Notes: generated by a model not told the origin, from the letters alone. A DNA stretch of 64,000 bases from Streptomyces lomondensis (GCF_014651035.1 NZ_BMWC01000004.1:372001-436000), one strand, 5' to 3'; positions 42,433-51,240 are shown, counted from the stretch's first letter. Translations and numbers: made by a program.

Positions 42433-43221
42433 CTACCTGTAGGTGATGTCCGAGGTGCTGTACTTGCAGTTCGTGCTGTCGGGGCCGGTGCCCACCGCCG
42501 TGTTGTTGTTGTACTTCTGGCAGGGGACGACCTTGCGGGAGGCGTCGTTGCGGATGGTGATGCCGCGCAGCGTCGCCACGTCGTTGCGGTTGACGTTGAT
42601 GCCGACGATCCGCGCGAGGGAGCCCGTGCCGGTCACGTCGATGGTGTTGAGGTTGACCTTGCGCGTGTGCTGCTGGGAGCAGTCGCCGCAGGAGCGGTAG
42701 AACGTCTTGAACTCCTGCACCGCGAAGTTGGAGATGTTCACCGTGCCGCCGCCGTTGTGCTGGAACACCTTGTCCGCCGCCTTCTTGGCGCCGCCGCCGA
42801 TCACGTGGTACGTGGCGCCGGAGCCGCCGCGGAAGGTGGCGGCGTCCTCGCCGACGTCCTCCCACCAGACGTTCTGGAGCGTGCAGCTGCCCTCGCAGTG
42901 GATGCCGTCGGCCGCGGGGGCGCCGAGGATGACGTTCTTCAGCACCGCGCCGTTTGCGAGCTTAAAGATCGGGTCCTGGCCCTCCTCCTGGCCGTCACCG
43001 GCCAGGCTTCCGGTGCCGTAGAACCGCTTCATCCCGTAGTCCTTGGTGCCGGACACGGAGATGGTGGAGGAGGTCCCCTGGCTGCCGTTGGGGGTCGGCC
43101 AGGTGGCGGCGCTCGCCGTGGGGGCATTGGTAGTCATGATCATGCCAACCGACAGGCCGAGGGTGGCCAGCGCGCCGGTCAGCGCGCGCCTGCGGGCGCG
43201 CGGACGTGTCGCAGAAGTCAT
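42433..43221 (-). CDS. Secreted pectate lyase, PL3 family
   Basis: The 262-residue exported protein has a signal peptide (RRRALTGALATLGLSVGMIMTTNAPTASA) followed by a PL3 beta-helix: GSLAGDGQEEGQDPIFKLANGAVLKNVILGAPAADGIHCEGSCTLQNVWWEDVGEDAATFRG and KVFQHNGGGTVNISNFAVQEFKTFYRSCGDC. PL3 enzymes cleave polygalacturonate by beta-elimination with Ca2+. The length is typical. Start ATG 43221 with aaggaa upstream. It follows the PL1 gene by 35 bp, one operon. Confidence 0.9.
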   Translation of the reverse strand: MTSATRPRARRRALTGALATLGLSVGMIMTTNAPTASAATWPTPNGSQGTSSTISVSGTKDYGMKRFYGTGSLAGDGQEEGQDPIFKLANGAVLKNVILGAPAADGIHCEGSCTLQNVWWEDVGEDAATFRGGSGATYHVIGGGAKKAADKVFQHNGGGTVNISNFAVQEFKTFYRSCGDCSQQHTRKVNLNTIDVTGTGSLARIVGINVNRNDVATLRGITIRNDASRKVVPCQKYNNNTAVGTGPDSTNCKYSTSDITYR

Positions 43222-43256
43222 GTCCCGATTCCTTCTGTCGTGGGGGTGGTTGGGGC

Positions 43257-44237
43257 TCACAGCTTCCCGGCGCCCGCCTGCGACGTCACCGAGGCGACGA
43301 CGGAGGAGGCGGGCTCGGCCGAGTAGCCGTAGGGCGGGCTCGTGAAGCTGCCGACCCGCGAGATCTCGGTAGCGGCTCCACCGAGATCATTGCCGCGCAG
43401 GTTGGCGTATCCGTCGACGTCGCTGCTGCGGTTCGTGGTGACCGCGACCTTCGTCGAGCGGAAGACGTTGTTCTCGACCAGCATCTGGGCGCCCATGCGC
43501 GAGTGGCAGGCGGTGTCGGCGCCCTCGACGTAGTTGTTGTAGAAGTGCCCGGTGCCGAAGCGCAGGCTGGGGATGCGCGAGTAGACGTTGCTGAAGTGGT
43601 TGTGGTGGTACGTCACCTTCAGGCGGCCCGTGTCCTCGCTCGCGTTGTTGTCGCTGTGGCCGACGAGCGAGCCCTTGAAGTGGTTCTTGAAGGTGTTCCA
43701 GGACACCGTCACGTTGTCCGCGCCGTGGTTGATGTCCAGCAGGCCGTCGTAGTAGTCCTTGTCGTGGTCGCGGTCGGCCGAGAAGGAGTTGTGGTCGATC
43801 CAGACCTTCGTGGACCCCTCGACGGTGATGCCGTCGGCGGGTGCGACCGGCTTGCTGATGTTCAGGTTGCGGATGACGACGTTCGTGACCTTCTTCAGCC
43901 GCAGCCCGCCGCCCGTGAATCCGGAGGCCGAACCGACGCCCAGCACCGTGGTGTTGGACCCGACGTCGACCTGGCCGCTCAGCGAGATCAGGCCGTTGAC
44001 CCGCACGACCTTGGCCGCGTTGCCGGTCACGGCGGACTTGAAGGCGCTCAGTGACGAGACGGTGACCGCCGAGGCGCTGCCGCCGCCGGTCGTCCCGGCG
44101 CCGAACCCTACCGGTGAGGACTCGGCGGCCCCGGCCGGCTGGGGAACGGCCAGGACCGCCATGGTTACCAGGGCGGATGCGGCGGCGACGGCCAGGGTGG
44201 ATCTGTGTACGGCTGTGCGTGGGGGGCGAGTACGCAT
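43257..44237 (-). CDS. Secreted pectate lyase, PL1 family
   Basis: This 326-residue protein has a signal peptide ending QPAGAAE and a PL1 parallel beta-helix. The family motifs are KVWIDHNSFS, the Ca-binding strand YYDGLLDINHGADNVTVSWNTFKNHFKGSLVGHSD, and the catalytic RxPxxR in YSRIPSLRFGTGHFYNNYV. It cleaves polygalacturonic acid by beta-elimination. Start ATG 44237 (agggac upstream); the frame is open 21 codons further. First gene of the pectinase operon, divergent from GH62. Confidence 0.92.
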   Translation of the reverse strand: MRTRPPRTAVHRSTLAVAAASALVTMAVLAVPQPAGAAESSPVGFGAGTTGGGSASAVTVSSLSAFKSAVTGNAAKVVRVNGLISLSGQVDVGSNTTVLGVGSASGFTGGGLRLKKVTNVVIRNLNISKPVAPADGITVEGSTKVWIDHNSFSADRDHDKDYYDGLLDINHGADNVTVSWNTFKNHFKGSLVGHSDNNASEDTGRLKVTYHHNHFSNVYSRIPSLRFGTGHFYNNYVEGADTACHSRMGAQMLVENNVFRSTKVAVTTNRSSDVDGYANLRGNDLGGAATEISRVGSFTSPPYGYSAEPASSVVASVTSQAGAGKL

Positions 44238-44469
44238 GTGGGGTGCGTCCCTTCGTGGTGCCGTGATGGTGCCTGGTGGTGCCTGGTGGTGCAGATACAT
44301 GAACTTCGTCCGCCAGGTTGTTCACCGCGCGCGCTGCGGATGGCCGATCCGGAGGCGTTGCCATGCTCCAGGGGTGCACGTCCCCGGTGCTGGCAGCCTT
44401 CGTCGGGCGTCTTCGCGTGGCGGCGCGATGACGCTGATGGGTCACACTGCTGAACGGAACGTAGGGGGC

Positions 44470-44477
44470 AAGCGCTT
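44470..44477. promoter_or_regulatory. LacI-family-like core AAGCGCTT
   Basis: The palindrome AAGCGCTT, flanked as gcAAGCGCTTtct, has the central CG/GC step of LacI-family operators. It lies 143 bp before the GH62 start and 233 bp before PL1. Confidence 0.5.
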
Positions 44478-44538
44478 TCTAGTCAACGCCTCGCGCAGAA
44501 CACATTCGGCCAGCCCTGGTCATCGGGAGACGATGGTG

Positions 44539-44552
44539 TGGGAGCGCTTCCA
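44539..44552. promoter_or_regulatory. CebR-like operator
   Basis: TGGGAGCGCTTCCA matches 13 of 14 bases of the CebR box TGGGAGCGCTCCCA, the cellobiose-responsive LacI-family operator of Streptomyces. It lies 61 bp before the GH62 start codon. Confidence 0.65.
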
Positions 44553-44613
44553 TGAAAGCCATGTCCATGTCACCATGCCGAGCGGACGCTTCCCTTCAGG
44601 AGAGGGCGGGTCG

Positions 44614-45711
44614 ATGAGGACTCCGCGTATGCGTACGTTCGTCAGCGGGCTGGTGTTCATGCTGGTGGCCGTCGGCGCCCTGACCCTGTCACCGGGACCG
44701 GCCGCCGCGGGCTCGCCGCAGCCCGGCCGCGAGGGCTCCCTGCCCGGGTCGTTCACCTGGTCGTCGAGCGGCCCGCTGATCGGCCCCCGGCCGGACGCCG
44801 CCCATCCGGTCCTCTCGGTCAAGGATCCGACGGTGTTCCGGTACCGGGGCCGCTGGCACGTCTACTTCACCACCGCCGACGCCGCGGGACGCTGGAGCCT
44901 CGGGTACACCAGCTTCGCCCAGTGGTCGGACGCCGCCACGGCGCCGCAGACGTTCCTCGACGCCAACCCGAACATCGGCACCCGGTACGCCGCCGCACCC
45001 CAGGTGTTCTACTTCGCGCCGCAGAAGACCTGGTACATGGTCTACCAGACGGGGCCGCCGTCCTACTCCACCACCAAAGACCCCTCCGACCCGCTCAGTT
45101 GGAGCGCGCCGCGGAACTTCTTCGCCGGCGAGCCCCCGATCGTCACCGAGAACAAGGGCGAGGGCGCCTGGCTGGACTTCTGGACGATCTGCGACGCGGC
45201 GGACTGCTACCTGTTCTTCTCCGACGGCAACGGCCACCAGTACCGCTCGCGCACCACGCGCGCCGAGTTCCCGAACGGCTTCCGCGACACCGCCATCGTG
45301 CTGTCCGAGCCCAACCGCTTCGACCTCTTCGAGGCGGGCAACGTCTACCGGCTCGGCGACGGCAGCGGCTACCTCATGCTCGTCGAGGCGCTCGCGACCG
45401 GATCCGACTGGCGGCGCTACTTCCGGGCCTGGCGGGCCGACACCCTCGGCGGCGCCTGGACACCGCTGGCCGACACCGAGGCCAACCCCTTCGCCCGCTC
45501 CACCAACGTCGCCTTCCAGGCCGGACAGCTCGCCTGGACCAGGGACTTCAGCCACGGCGAGATGATCCGCGCCGGCGTCGACCAGACCCTCACCATCGAC
45601 CCCTGCCGCCTCCGGTTCCTCTACCAGGGCATGGACCCCGCCGCCAGCGGCGAGTACTACCGGCTGCCCTGGCGCCTGGCCCTGCTGACCCAGACGAACT
45701 CCACCTGCTGA
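44614..45711 (+). CDS. Secreted alpha-L-arabinofuranosidase, GH62
   Basis: The 365-residue protein has a signal peptide (FVSGLVFMLVAVGALTLSPGPAAAG), then the GH62 five-blade propeller. Catalytic-region motifs are VLSVKDPTVFRYRGRWHVYFTT (general base Asp), GAWLDFWTICDAADCYLFFSDGNGHQYRS and RFDLFEAGNVYRLGDG (acid Glu). It removes arabinose side chains from arabinoxylan and arabinan. No extra carbohydrate-binding module. ATG 44614 has aggagag upstream; upstream frame is non-coding. Confidence 0.92.
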   Translation: MRTPRMRTFVSGLVFMLVAVGALTLSPGPAAAGSPQPGREGSLPGSFTWSSSGPLIGPRPDAAHPVLSVKDPTVFRYRGRWHVYFTTADAAGRWSLGYTSFAQWSDAATAPQTFLDANPNIGTRYAAAPQVFYFAPQKTWYMVYQTGPPSYSTTKDPSDPLSWSAPRNFFAGEPPIVTENKGEGAWLDFWTICDAADCYLFFSDGNGHQYRSRTTRAEFPNGFRDTAIVLSEPNRFDLFEAGNVYRLGDGSGYLMLVEALATGSDWRRYFRAWRADTLGGAWTPLADTEANPFARSTNVAFQAGQLAWTRDFSHGEMIRAGVDQTLTIDPCRLRFLYQGMDPAASGEYYRLPWRLALLTQTNSTC

Positions 45712-45763
45712 ACCGCCGCACGACGTCCTGCGAGCCGCGCCTCACCACGGAAGGGACCCGGAC

Positions 45764-47077
45764 GTGCCTGCCACCCCCCACCTCACGGCGAGGAGACGGC
45801 CGCGGTCGACGCTCCTCGCGCTCGTCGCCGCGCTGCTGCCGCTGCTCGCGGCCACGGTGCTCACCGCGCCCGCCGCCTCCGCCCGCGAGCGGGCGGTACC
45901 CGCCACCCTCACCGAGGTCACGAACTTCGGTACGAACCCCAGCAATCTGCGGATGTACCTGTATGTGCCGGAGAGCGTCACCCCGAAACCGGCGGTCGTG
46001 GTCGCCGTGCACTGGTGCACCGGCTCGGGCCCGGACGTGTACAACGGCACCGAGTACGACACGCTGGCCGACCAGTACGGGTTCATCGTGCTCTACCCGT
46101 CCGTCACGCGCAGCAGCAAGTGCTTCGACGTCTCCTCGCCCCAGGCGCTGCGCCGCGGCGGCGGCAGCGACCCCGTCGGCATCAAGTCGATGATCGACTG
46201 GGTCACCCGCACCTACGACGCCGACACCGGCCGGGTGTTCGCGACGGGCATCTCCTCCGGCGCGATGATGACGAACGTCCTGCTCGGCGACTACCCCGAC
46301 GTGTTCGCCGCGGGCGCCGCCTTCTCGGGCGTCCCGTTCGGCTGCTTCGCCACCACCGACGGTTCCGAGTGGAACAGCGCCTGCTCCGGCGGCACGGTCA
46401 CCCGCACCCCCGCCGAGTGGGGCGACCTGGTCCGGGGCGCCTACCCCGGCTACACCGGCCCCCGCCCCCGGATGCAGATCTGGCACGGCACCGAGGACGA
46501 CGTCCTGCGCTACCCCAACTTCGGGGAGCAGATCAAGCAGTGGACGAACGTGCAGGGCATGAGCCAGACCCCGGCCGCCACCGACACGCCCCAGTCCGGC
46601 TGGACCCGCACCCGCTACGGCGGCACGGGCGACCGGGCCCCCGTCGAGGCCATCAGCCTCCAGGGCGTCGGCCACAACCTGTACGCCCACGGCATGGCGT
46701 CCCGCGTGCTCACCTTCTTCGGCCTGGACCGCTCGGGCCCGGCGCCCCAGCCCCAGCCCGGCGCCTGCAAGGTGACGGCCGCGGTGAACGCCTGGAACAC
46801 CGGCCTGACCGCCTCCGTGACCCTCACCAACACCGGCACGACGACCGTCAACGGCTGGAAACTCGGCTTCACCCTCCCCACCGGCCAGACCATCACGGGC
46901 GGCTGGGGAGCCACGTACGCGCCGTCCTCCGGGGCGGTCACCGCCACCAACGCGGCGTACAACGGCAGCATCGCGCCGGGTGCGAGCGTCAGCATCGGCT
47001 ACCAGGCGAGCCACGGCGGCAACAGTGCCGCTCCGGCCGCGTTCACACTCAACGGCACGGCGTGCGCGGCCGGTTGA
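45764..47077 (+). CDS. Secreted CE1 esterase (acetylxylan/feruloyl esterase, PHB-depolymerase fold) with C-terminal CBM2
   Basis: The 437-residue protein has a signal peptide (STLLALVAALLPLLAATVLTAPAASA) and an alpha/beta-hydrolase domain: oxyanion loop VAVHWCTGSGPDVYNG, nucleophile GISSGAMMTN (Ser in GxSxG), acid Asp in WHGTEDDVL and His in GVGHNLYAHG. A short Pro/Gln linker follows, then a CBM2 of ~100 residues (CKVTAAVNAWNTGLTASVTLTNTGTTTVNGWKLGFTLPTGQTITGGWGA). It deacetylates or deferuloylates xylan while held on cellulose. GTG start; 52 bp after GH62. Confidence 0.88.
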   Translation: MPATPHLTARRRPRSTLLALVAALLPLLAATVLTAPAASARERAVPATLTEVTNFGTNPSNLRMYLYVPESVTPKPAVVVAVHWCTGSGPDVYNGTEYDTLADQYGFIVLYPSVTRSSKCFDVSSPQALRRGGGSDPVGIKSMIDWVTRTYDADTGRVFATGISSGAMMTNVLLGDYPDVFAAGAAFSGVPFGCFATTDGSEWNSACSGGTVTRTPAEWGDLVRGAYPGYTGPRPRMQIWHGTEDDVLRYPNFGEQIKQWTNVQGMSQTPAATDTPQSGWTRTRYGGTGDRAPVEAISLQGVGHNLYAHGMASRVLTFFGLDRSGPAPQPQPGACKVTAAVNAWNTGLTASVTLTNTGTTTVNGWKLGFTLPTGQTITGGWGATYAPSSGAVTATNAAYNGSIAPGASVSIGYQASHGGNSAAPAAFTLNGTACAAG

Positions 47078-47088
47078 CGGAGGTCCCC

Positions 47089-47129
47089 GGGTGCCGGATA
47101 GGACCGACGGCGGTACTGGTCCGGCACCC
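47089..47129 (+). terminator. Hairpin terminator of the GH62-CE1 operon
   Basis: 10-bp arms GGGTGCCGGA and TCCGGCACCC lie 11 bp after the CE1 stop, separated by 21 bases that include a further GGACC/GGT pairing. Confidence 0.65.
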
Positions 47130-47226
47130 GCACCTCACCACCGCGTTCCCGCGCCGCGAGCCGGGCCCGGGTTCCCCGGGCTGTTGAGCGCGCTTCTCGA
47201 CGCGGCGGCCCGGCAGGCCGGCCGGG

Positions 47227-48561
47227 TCAGGAACGGGCGGCGTTCAACAGGGACTCCCAGTCGGGGAGCTTGACCACTCCGCGGCCCAGTGACGCCCCCA
47301 GCTCCGCCTCCGCGCGCTCGATCGACTGCCAGCCCGTCCACTCGACCGGGTCGGTGCCCTCGGCGCGCAGGGCCGGGAGGGGGTCGTCGAGGACCGGCTT
47401 CAGGGCGAGCGCGGGGGCGTCCTCCAGGAGGGAGGCCGCCGTTTCCTTCGCGCAGGGGCGGTTCGTGCCGATGACGCCGGTCGGGCCCCGCTTGATCCAG
47501 CCCGCCACGTACTCGCCCGGGGTGACGACGCCCTCGCGCAGGACGCGGCCGGACAGGTTCGGGACGGTGCCGGTGGCCGTGTCGAAGGGCAGGCCCTCCA
47601 GGGGTACTCCGCGGTAGCCCACCGAGCGCAGCACCAGCTGGGCGGCGATGTCCTCGTACCGGCCCGTGCCCGTCACGCCGCCGCGTCCGTCCGGTGCCGT
47701 CCGCTCGAAGCGCACCGCGCCCACACGGCCCTGCTCGGCGAGCAGTTCGACGGGGCGCAGGAAGAACCGGAGCCGGATGCGGCGGGGGGCACCCTTCGGG
47801 GGCGCCTCGGCCCAGCCGCGCAGCACCTCCACGTTGCGGCGCTGCGCGGCGGGCAGCGCGGACGGGTCCGCGTACCCCGGATCCAGCGCCAGCTCCGCCG
47901 GGTCCACGGCCACGTCCGTCTCCGGCAGGGTGCCCAGCTCACGCAGCTCCTTGGTGGTGAAGCGGGCCTGGGACGGGCCGCGCCGGCCCACCATGTGGAT
48001 CTCCGTCACCCGGCTGGCCGCCAGCGCGGTCAGGGCCGCCTGCGGCATGTCGGTCGGGGTGAGCTCGGCCAGGCCCCGCGCCAGCATCCGGGTGACGTCC
48101 ACGGCGACGTTCCCCACGCCGATGACCACGGCCGACCGGGCGTCGCGCAGGTACCCGTCGTCCACCGCGTCCGGATGAGCGCTGTACCAGGACACGAACT
48201 GCGTCGCCGACCAGCTGCCCGGCAGGTCCTCCCCGGGGATGCCCAGATGCCGGTCCGTGGCGGCGCCCACGCAGTACACCACCGCGTGGTAGAGCTCCCG
48301 CAGCCGCGCTACCGGCACCCCGCCCGGGCCGACCTGGACGCCGCCGAGGAACCGGACCCGGTCGTGCTCCAGGACCGTGCGCAGGTTGTTCTGGAGCGAC
48401 TTGATCTTCTCGTGGTCCGGTGCCACGCCGTAGCGGACCAGGCCGTACGGGCACGGCAGCCGGTCCAGGACGTCGACGCGCACCTCGGAGTCCTGCTGGA
48501 CGAGGCTCTGGGCGGCGTAGCACCCGCTCGGCCCGGAGCCTACGACGGCGACTCGCAGCAC
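47227..48561 (-). CDS. FAD-dependent oxidoreductase, ferredoxin-NADP(+) reductase (FprA/adrenodoxin reductase type)
   Basis: This 444-residue flavoprotein has the FAD motif VAVVGSGPSGCYAAQSL at the start, DRLPCPYGLVRYGVAPDHEKIKSLQNNLRTVLEHDRVRFLGGVQVG, the NADPH motif VVIGVGNVAVDVTRML, RRGPSQARFTTKELRELG and a C-terminal GWIKRGPTGVIGTNRPCAKET. Such enzymes pass electrons between NADPH and ferredoxins, often for cytochromes P450; none is nearby. Start GTG 48561, aaggag upstream. Confidence 0.9.
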   Translation of the reverse strand: MLRVAVVGSGPSGCYAAQSLVQQDSEVRVDVLDRLPCPYGLVRYGVAPDHEKIKSLQNNLRTVLEHDRVRFLGGVQVGPGGVPVARLRELYHAVVYCVGAATDRHLGIPGEDLPGSWSATQFVSWYSAHPDAVDDGYLRDARSAVVIGVGNVAVDVTRMLARGLAELTPTDMPQAALTALAASRVTEIHMVGRRGPSQARFTTKELRELGTLPETDVAVDPAELALDPGYADPSALPAAQRRNVEVLRGWAEAPPKGAPRRIRLRFFLRPVELLAEQGRVGAVRFERTAPDGRGGVTGTGRYEDIAAQLVLRSVGYRGVPLEGLPFDTATGTVPNLSGRVLREGVVTPGEYVAGWIKRGPTGVIGTNRPCAKETAASLLEDAPALALKPVLDDPLPALRAEGTDPVEWTGWQSIERAEAELGASLGRGVVKLPDWESLLNAARS

Positions 48562-48717
48562 GGCGGAACTCCTTACCCGGGGGATCCCGAGGGATCTCAG
48601 GAGAGCGCTGACGCCTCCAGCATCGCACCGGCCGGGCTCCGCTGACAGGGTGCTGTGCTCCACCCGGGACGCGTGTCCGACCTGTATGGAATGTGATCAT
48701 GCGGTTTCGTTCCGTGT

Positions 48718-49236
48718 GTGCTGGACGCATCCTTCCTTAATCTTTCTGATCGCTCTCCGGTGGACGGTGCGGTGACCGTGCGGCCCGCGTGGGAGGTGCG
48801 GGAGAACGAGGACACCACGCGGTGGTTCGACGTCCGGCTGGCCTTCTCGGATGGCGCCCGCGTCGACGCGCTGGCCGTCGTGGCCGGGGCGGGCGTCTGC
48901 GTCGAGGATGTGCGGGCCCAGCCCGCGCTGTCCCTCGACGACCTGGCCGTGCTCGCCGACTGGCTCGAGGAATCCCTCGCCGAGGCGTGCGGGGCCGCCG
49001 CCGGGCCGGTCCCGGAGGGCTGCCAGGGCCAGGGGCGCCGCGCCCGGCCGGCCTGGCCGCGCGGTGCCGAGGGGCGGAGGCTGGTGGCGCAGGAGTACCG
49101 CGCGGCCCAGCGGGAGGGTGCCGACCCGGTCCTCGCCGTGATGTGCGCGACCGGGCACAGTCGCCGCAAGTCGCTCAGACTGATCGGCCAGGCCCGGGAC
49201 GCGGGCCTCCTGACACCGCGCCGCGCCCGGAGGTGA
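48718..49236 (+). CDS. DUF6214 family protein
   Basis: The 172-residue protein begins at GTG 48718. The segment VRPAWEVRENEDTTRWFDVRLAFSDGARVDALAVVAGAGVCVEDVRAQPALSLDDLAVLADWLEESL is the DUF6214 signature, an acidic alpha/beta domain. The C-terminal half has a basic helix-turn-helix-like part (EGADPVLAVMCATGHSRRKSLRLIGQARDAGLL). Function unknown; the end suggests nucleic-acid binding (inference). Divergent from the reductase gene. Confidence 0.75.
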   Translation: MLDASFLNLSDRSPVDGAVTVRPAWEVRENEDTTRWFDVRLAFSDGARVDALAVVAGAGVCVEDVRAQPALSLDDLAVLADWLEESLAEACGAAAGPVPEGCQGQGRRARPAWPRGAEGRRLVAQEYRAAQREGADPVLAVMCATGHSRRKSLRLIGQARDAGLLTPRRARR

Positions 49237-49259
49237 ACGGGCCGCCCACGGCGGCCGCG

Positions 49260-49500
49260 CGGCCCGCGCGGGAGCTGGGTGCTGCGGCTGGTTCGCCGGC
49301 TCGTGTCCTGGTGCCGTGTCGGCGGTGTGGTCGGTCGGCGTGCGGACGCGCGGCGTGCGGGGAGCTGGATGTTCCGGCTGGACCTCCGGCGCGCGTCCCG
49401 GTGTGGTGCCGGCCGCCGTGGTCGGTCGGCCCGCGGACGCGCGGCGTGCGGGGAGCCGGCTGCTACGGCTGGACCTCCGGCGCGCGTCCCGGTGCGGTGC
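49260..49500. repeat. ~91-bp tandem repeat, about 2.6 copies
   Basis: gcggacgcgcggcgtgcgggg occurs at 49342 and 49433, and ggctggacctccggcgcgcg at 49376 and 49467, both spaced exactly 91 bp; a degenerate copy lies 90 bp before. The array lies in the gap after DUF6214 and extends into the 3' end of the TetR gene. Confidence 0.8.
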
Positions 49501-50326
49501 CGGTCGCGTGGTCGGTCGTCGGGTCGGTCGGGCTATCGGTTGCCCGGTCGGTCAGTGTGCCGGTCGCGTAGTCGGTCGCCGGGGCGGTCGGTGTGCCGGT
49601 CGGGTGCTCGGTCTCCTGGTCGGCTGATGTGCCAGTCGCCTGGTCGGTCGGTGTGCCAGTCGCCTGGTCGGTCGGTGTGCCGGTCGCGAAGAACCGCGAC
49701 AGATCCGTGTCGCCGCGCCCGCCGGGCCCCTCGGTGTCCGGCGGGACGCCCAGCTCCCAGTCGAGCCGGTAGCGCTTGAACAGCTCGGCCCGCAGCACGG
49801 GGACCGGCATCGGCACCCCCGGCACCAGGGCCGCGTACACGGCGCCCATCAGCAGGGCGCGCAGCATCGGGTAGTCGCTGTCGACGTCCCGCGACCCGTG
49901 CCGGGCGACGGTGTCCCGCAGCAGTTCGGCCAGGCGGCGCTGCTCCGGGCAGGGCACGAAGCCCTCGGCCTGCAGCAGCCCGGCCATGTGCTGGCGCATC
50001 AGCACGGGCCGGTCCCTGGCCAGGCCCAGGATCGCGTCGATGGCCCGCGCCATCCGCTCCCGGCCGTCCTCGGTGCGCGGCTCCCGCTCCAGCGCCTCCT
50101 CCAGCGTGCGGTGCATCAGCCGGTGCACCGCGGACTGCACGAGCTGGCGTTTGCCCGGGAAGTAGTACGAGACCAGACCGCGCGCCGAGCCCGCCCGGTC
50201 GGCGATGTCGCCGAGCGTCGTCGCCTCGAACCCGCGCTCGCCGACCAGCTCGACCGCCGCCTGGAGAAGCCGCTCCTTGGAACGTCTCCGCAACTCTTCA
50301 TTGACCGAGGCGCTGCGCGGGGACAT
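49463..50326 (-). CDS. TetR family transcriptional regulator with repeat-encoded C-terminal tail
   Basis: The 287-residue protein has an N-terminal HTH (RSKERLLQAAVELVGERGFEATTLGDIADRAGSARGLVSYYFPGKRQLVQSAVHR) and a helical ligand domain to ~residue 215. A 70-residue tail of repeated ATGTPTDQ-type octapeptides follows, rich in Thr/Ala/Pro/Asp and likely disordered. The normal TetR length would end near the RFF segment. ATG 50326 has aggag upstream. An operator-like palindrome lies 20 bp upstream, so it probably represses itself. Confidence 0.85.
   Translation of the reverse strand: MSPRSASVNEELRRRSKERLLQAAVELVGERGFEATTLGDIADRAGSARGLVSYYFPGKRQLVQSAVHRLMHRTLEEALEREPRTEDGRERMARAIDAILGLARDRPVLMRQHMAGLLQAEGFVPCPEQRRLAELLRDTVARHGSRDVDSDYPMLRALLMGAVYAALVPGVPMPVPVLRAELFKRYRLDWELGVPPDTEGPGGRGDTDLSRFFATGTPTDQATGTPTDQATGTSADQETEHPTGTPTAPATDYATGTLTDRATDSPTDPTTDHATGTAPGRAPEVQP
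49495..49690. repeat. Short tandem repeats encoding the TetR tail
   Basis: Units of 24-30 bp of the type gtgtgccagtcgcctggtcggtcg are repeated about seven times with drift; two near 49626 and 49656 are almost identical. Read on the minus strand they give the ATGTPTDQ peptide repeats. Confidence 0.75.
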
Positions 50327-50340
50327 GCTGTAACTCCTGC

Positions 50341-50366
50341 GTTGACTGGCTGCCAGCCAACTATAC
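50341..50366 (-). promoter_or_regulatory. TetR autoregulatory operator with -10 box
   Basis: The palindrome TGGCTGCCAGCCA (50347-50359, 6-bp arms around one base) directly follows a TATAGT -10-like box on the minus strand, 20 bp before the tetR start. A repressor bound here would block initiation. Confidence 0.7.
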
Positions 50367-50550
50367 TCAGAGCGTCCGGCCCGGGCCCGCGCGGTCCGGA
50401 CCGGCGATGCCGTCTGCCTCGGGCGACGCGGGGGATCGTCCGAGGCGGGCGTGCAGGCGGCTGCTTGCCGCACAGCGGCTGCCTCCCGCCGGCGGAACGG
50501 CAGCGACTCCGTCTCGCCGGGCGGCGCGGAGTACCGGCGTGGAGCCCGCT

Positions 50551-51240
50551 TCAGCTCACCAGGTCCAGGACCGGCCGCAGTCCGTCCGGCCGGTCGGTCA
50601 CCGGCAGGTGGTCCACGAAGTGCACCCCGCACCCCAGGGCGGTGGCACCGCCGTCGGCCCTGCGGTCGTCGCCGACCATGAGCGTGCGCCGCGGATCGGC
50701 GCCGAGCGCCTCGCAGGCGGTGGCGAACAGCCGTGGGTCGGGCTTCTGGATGCCGTGCTCGTACGACAGGACGTACACGTCGACGTAGGGATCCAGGCCG
50801 TGCGCCCGGAAGACCGGCCGCGGATCCCAGCCGATGTTGCTGACCACCCCGACGGGCACGCCCCGCTCCCGCAGCGTGCGGAGCACCTCGGCCGCGTCCG
50901 GGTACGGGGCCCACGCGGCCGGCGTCATATGGCGGTCGTACAGCGCGTCGTGCAACGCCGGGTCGGGCAGCGGGACCTGGCGGGAGAGGCCGGTGTAGGC
51001 GGCCCGGTGCAGTGCGGCGCTCCGGTCCCGGATCGGCCAGGTGCCGGCCAGTTCGTCCGGAATCCGCTCGGGACTGCGGCCGCCCGGCAGCGCCCCGGCC
51101 GCCTCCAGCGCCCGGGCCGCGGCGGTCAACTCCGCCTCGGCGAGCCGGATTCCGGCCCCGGCGAGAGCGCCGCGCAGCCAGGAGTCGGTGGACTCGACAC
51201 GGAAGAGGGTTCCGGAGAAGTCGAAGAGCACGGCGGTCAT
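50551..51240 (-). CDS. HAD superfamily hydrolase
   Basis: The 229-residue protein has motif I LFDFSGTLFRVE (Asp-x-Ser variation of DxDGT; the second Asp is Ser), motif II GVVSNIGWD, a Lys in YEHGIQKPDPRLFATACEALG and motif IV MVGDDRRADGGATALG. The second Asp of motif I normally acts as acid/base; Ser there is a known variant of haloacid dehalogenase-type members and suggests a non-phosphatase or altered enzyme. The cap is helical. ATG start. Confidence 0.8.
   Translation of the reverse strand: MTAVLFDFSGTLFRVESTDSWLRGALAGAGIRLAEAELTAAARALEAAGALPGGRSPERIPDELAGTWPIRDRSAALHRAAYTGLSRQVPLPDPALHDALYDRHMTPAAWAPYPDAAEVLRTLRERGVPVGVVSNIGWDPRPVFRAHGLDPYVDVYVLSYEHGIQKPDPRLFATACEALGADPRRTLMVGDDRRADGGATALGCGVHFVDHLPVTDRPDGLRPVLDLVS

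Larger units (their letters stand above)
44238..44613. promoter_or_regulatory. Divergent control region, pectinases versus arabinofuranosidase
   Basis: This 376-bp non-coding region between the PL1 and GH62 genes contains two LacI-family-like palindromes (listed separately) and short direct repeats of ggtgcctggtggt near 44270. No coding sequence is supported here. Confidence 0.6.

Noticed and set aside
49260..49690. CRISPR array or mobile element end
   Set aside because: Tandem 91-bp and 24-30-bp units without spacers, and no transposase or terminal inverted repeats.
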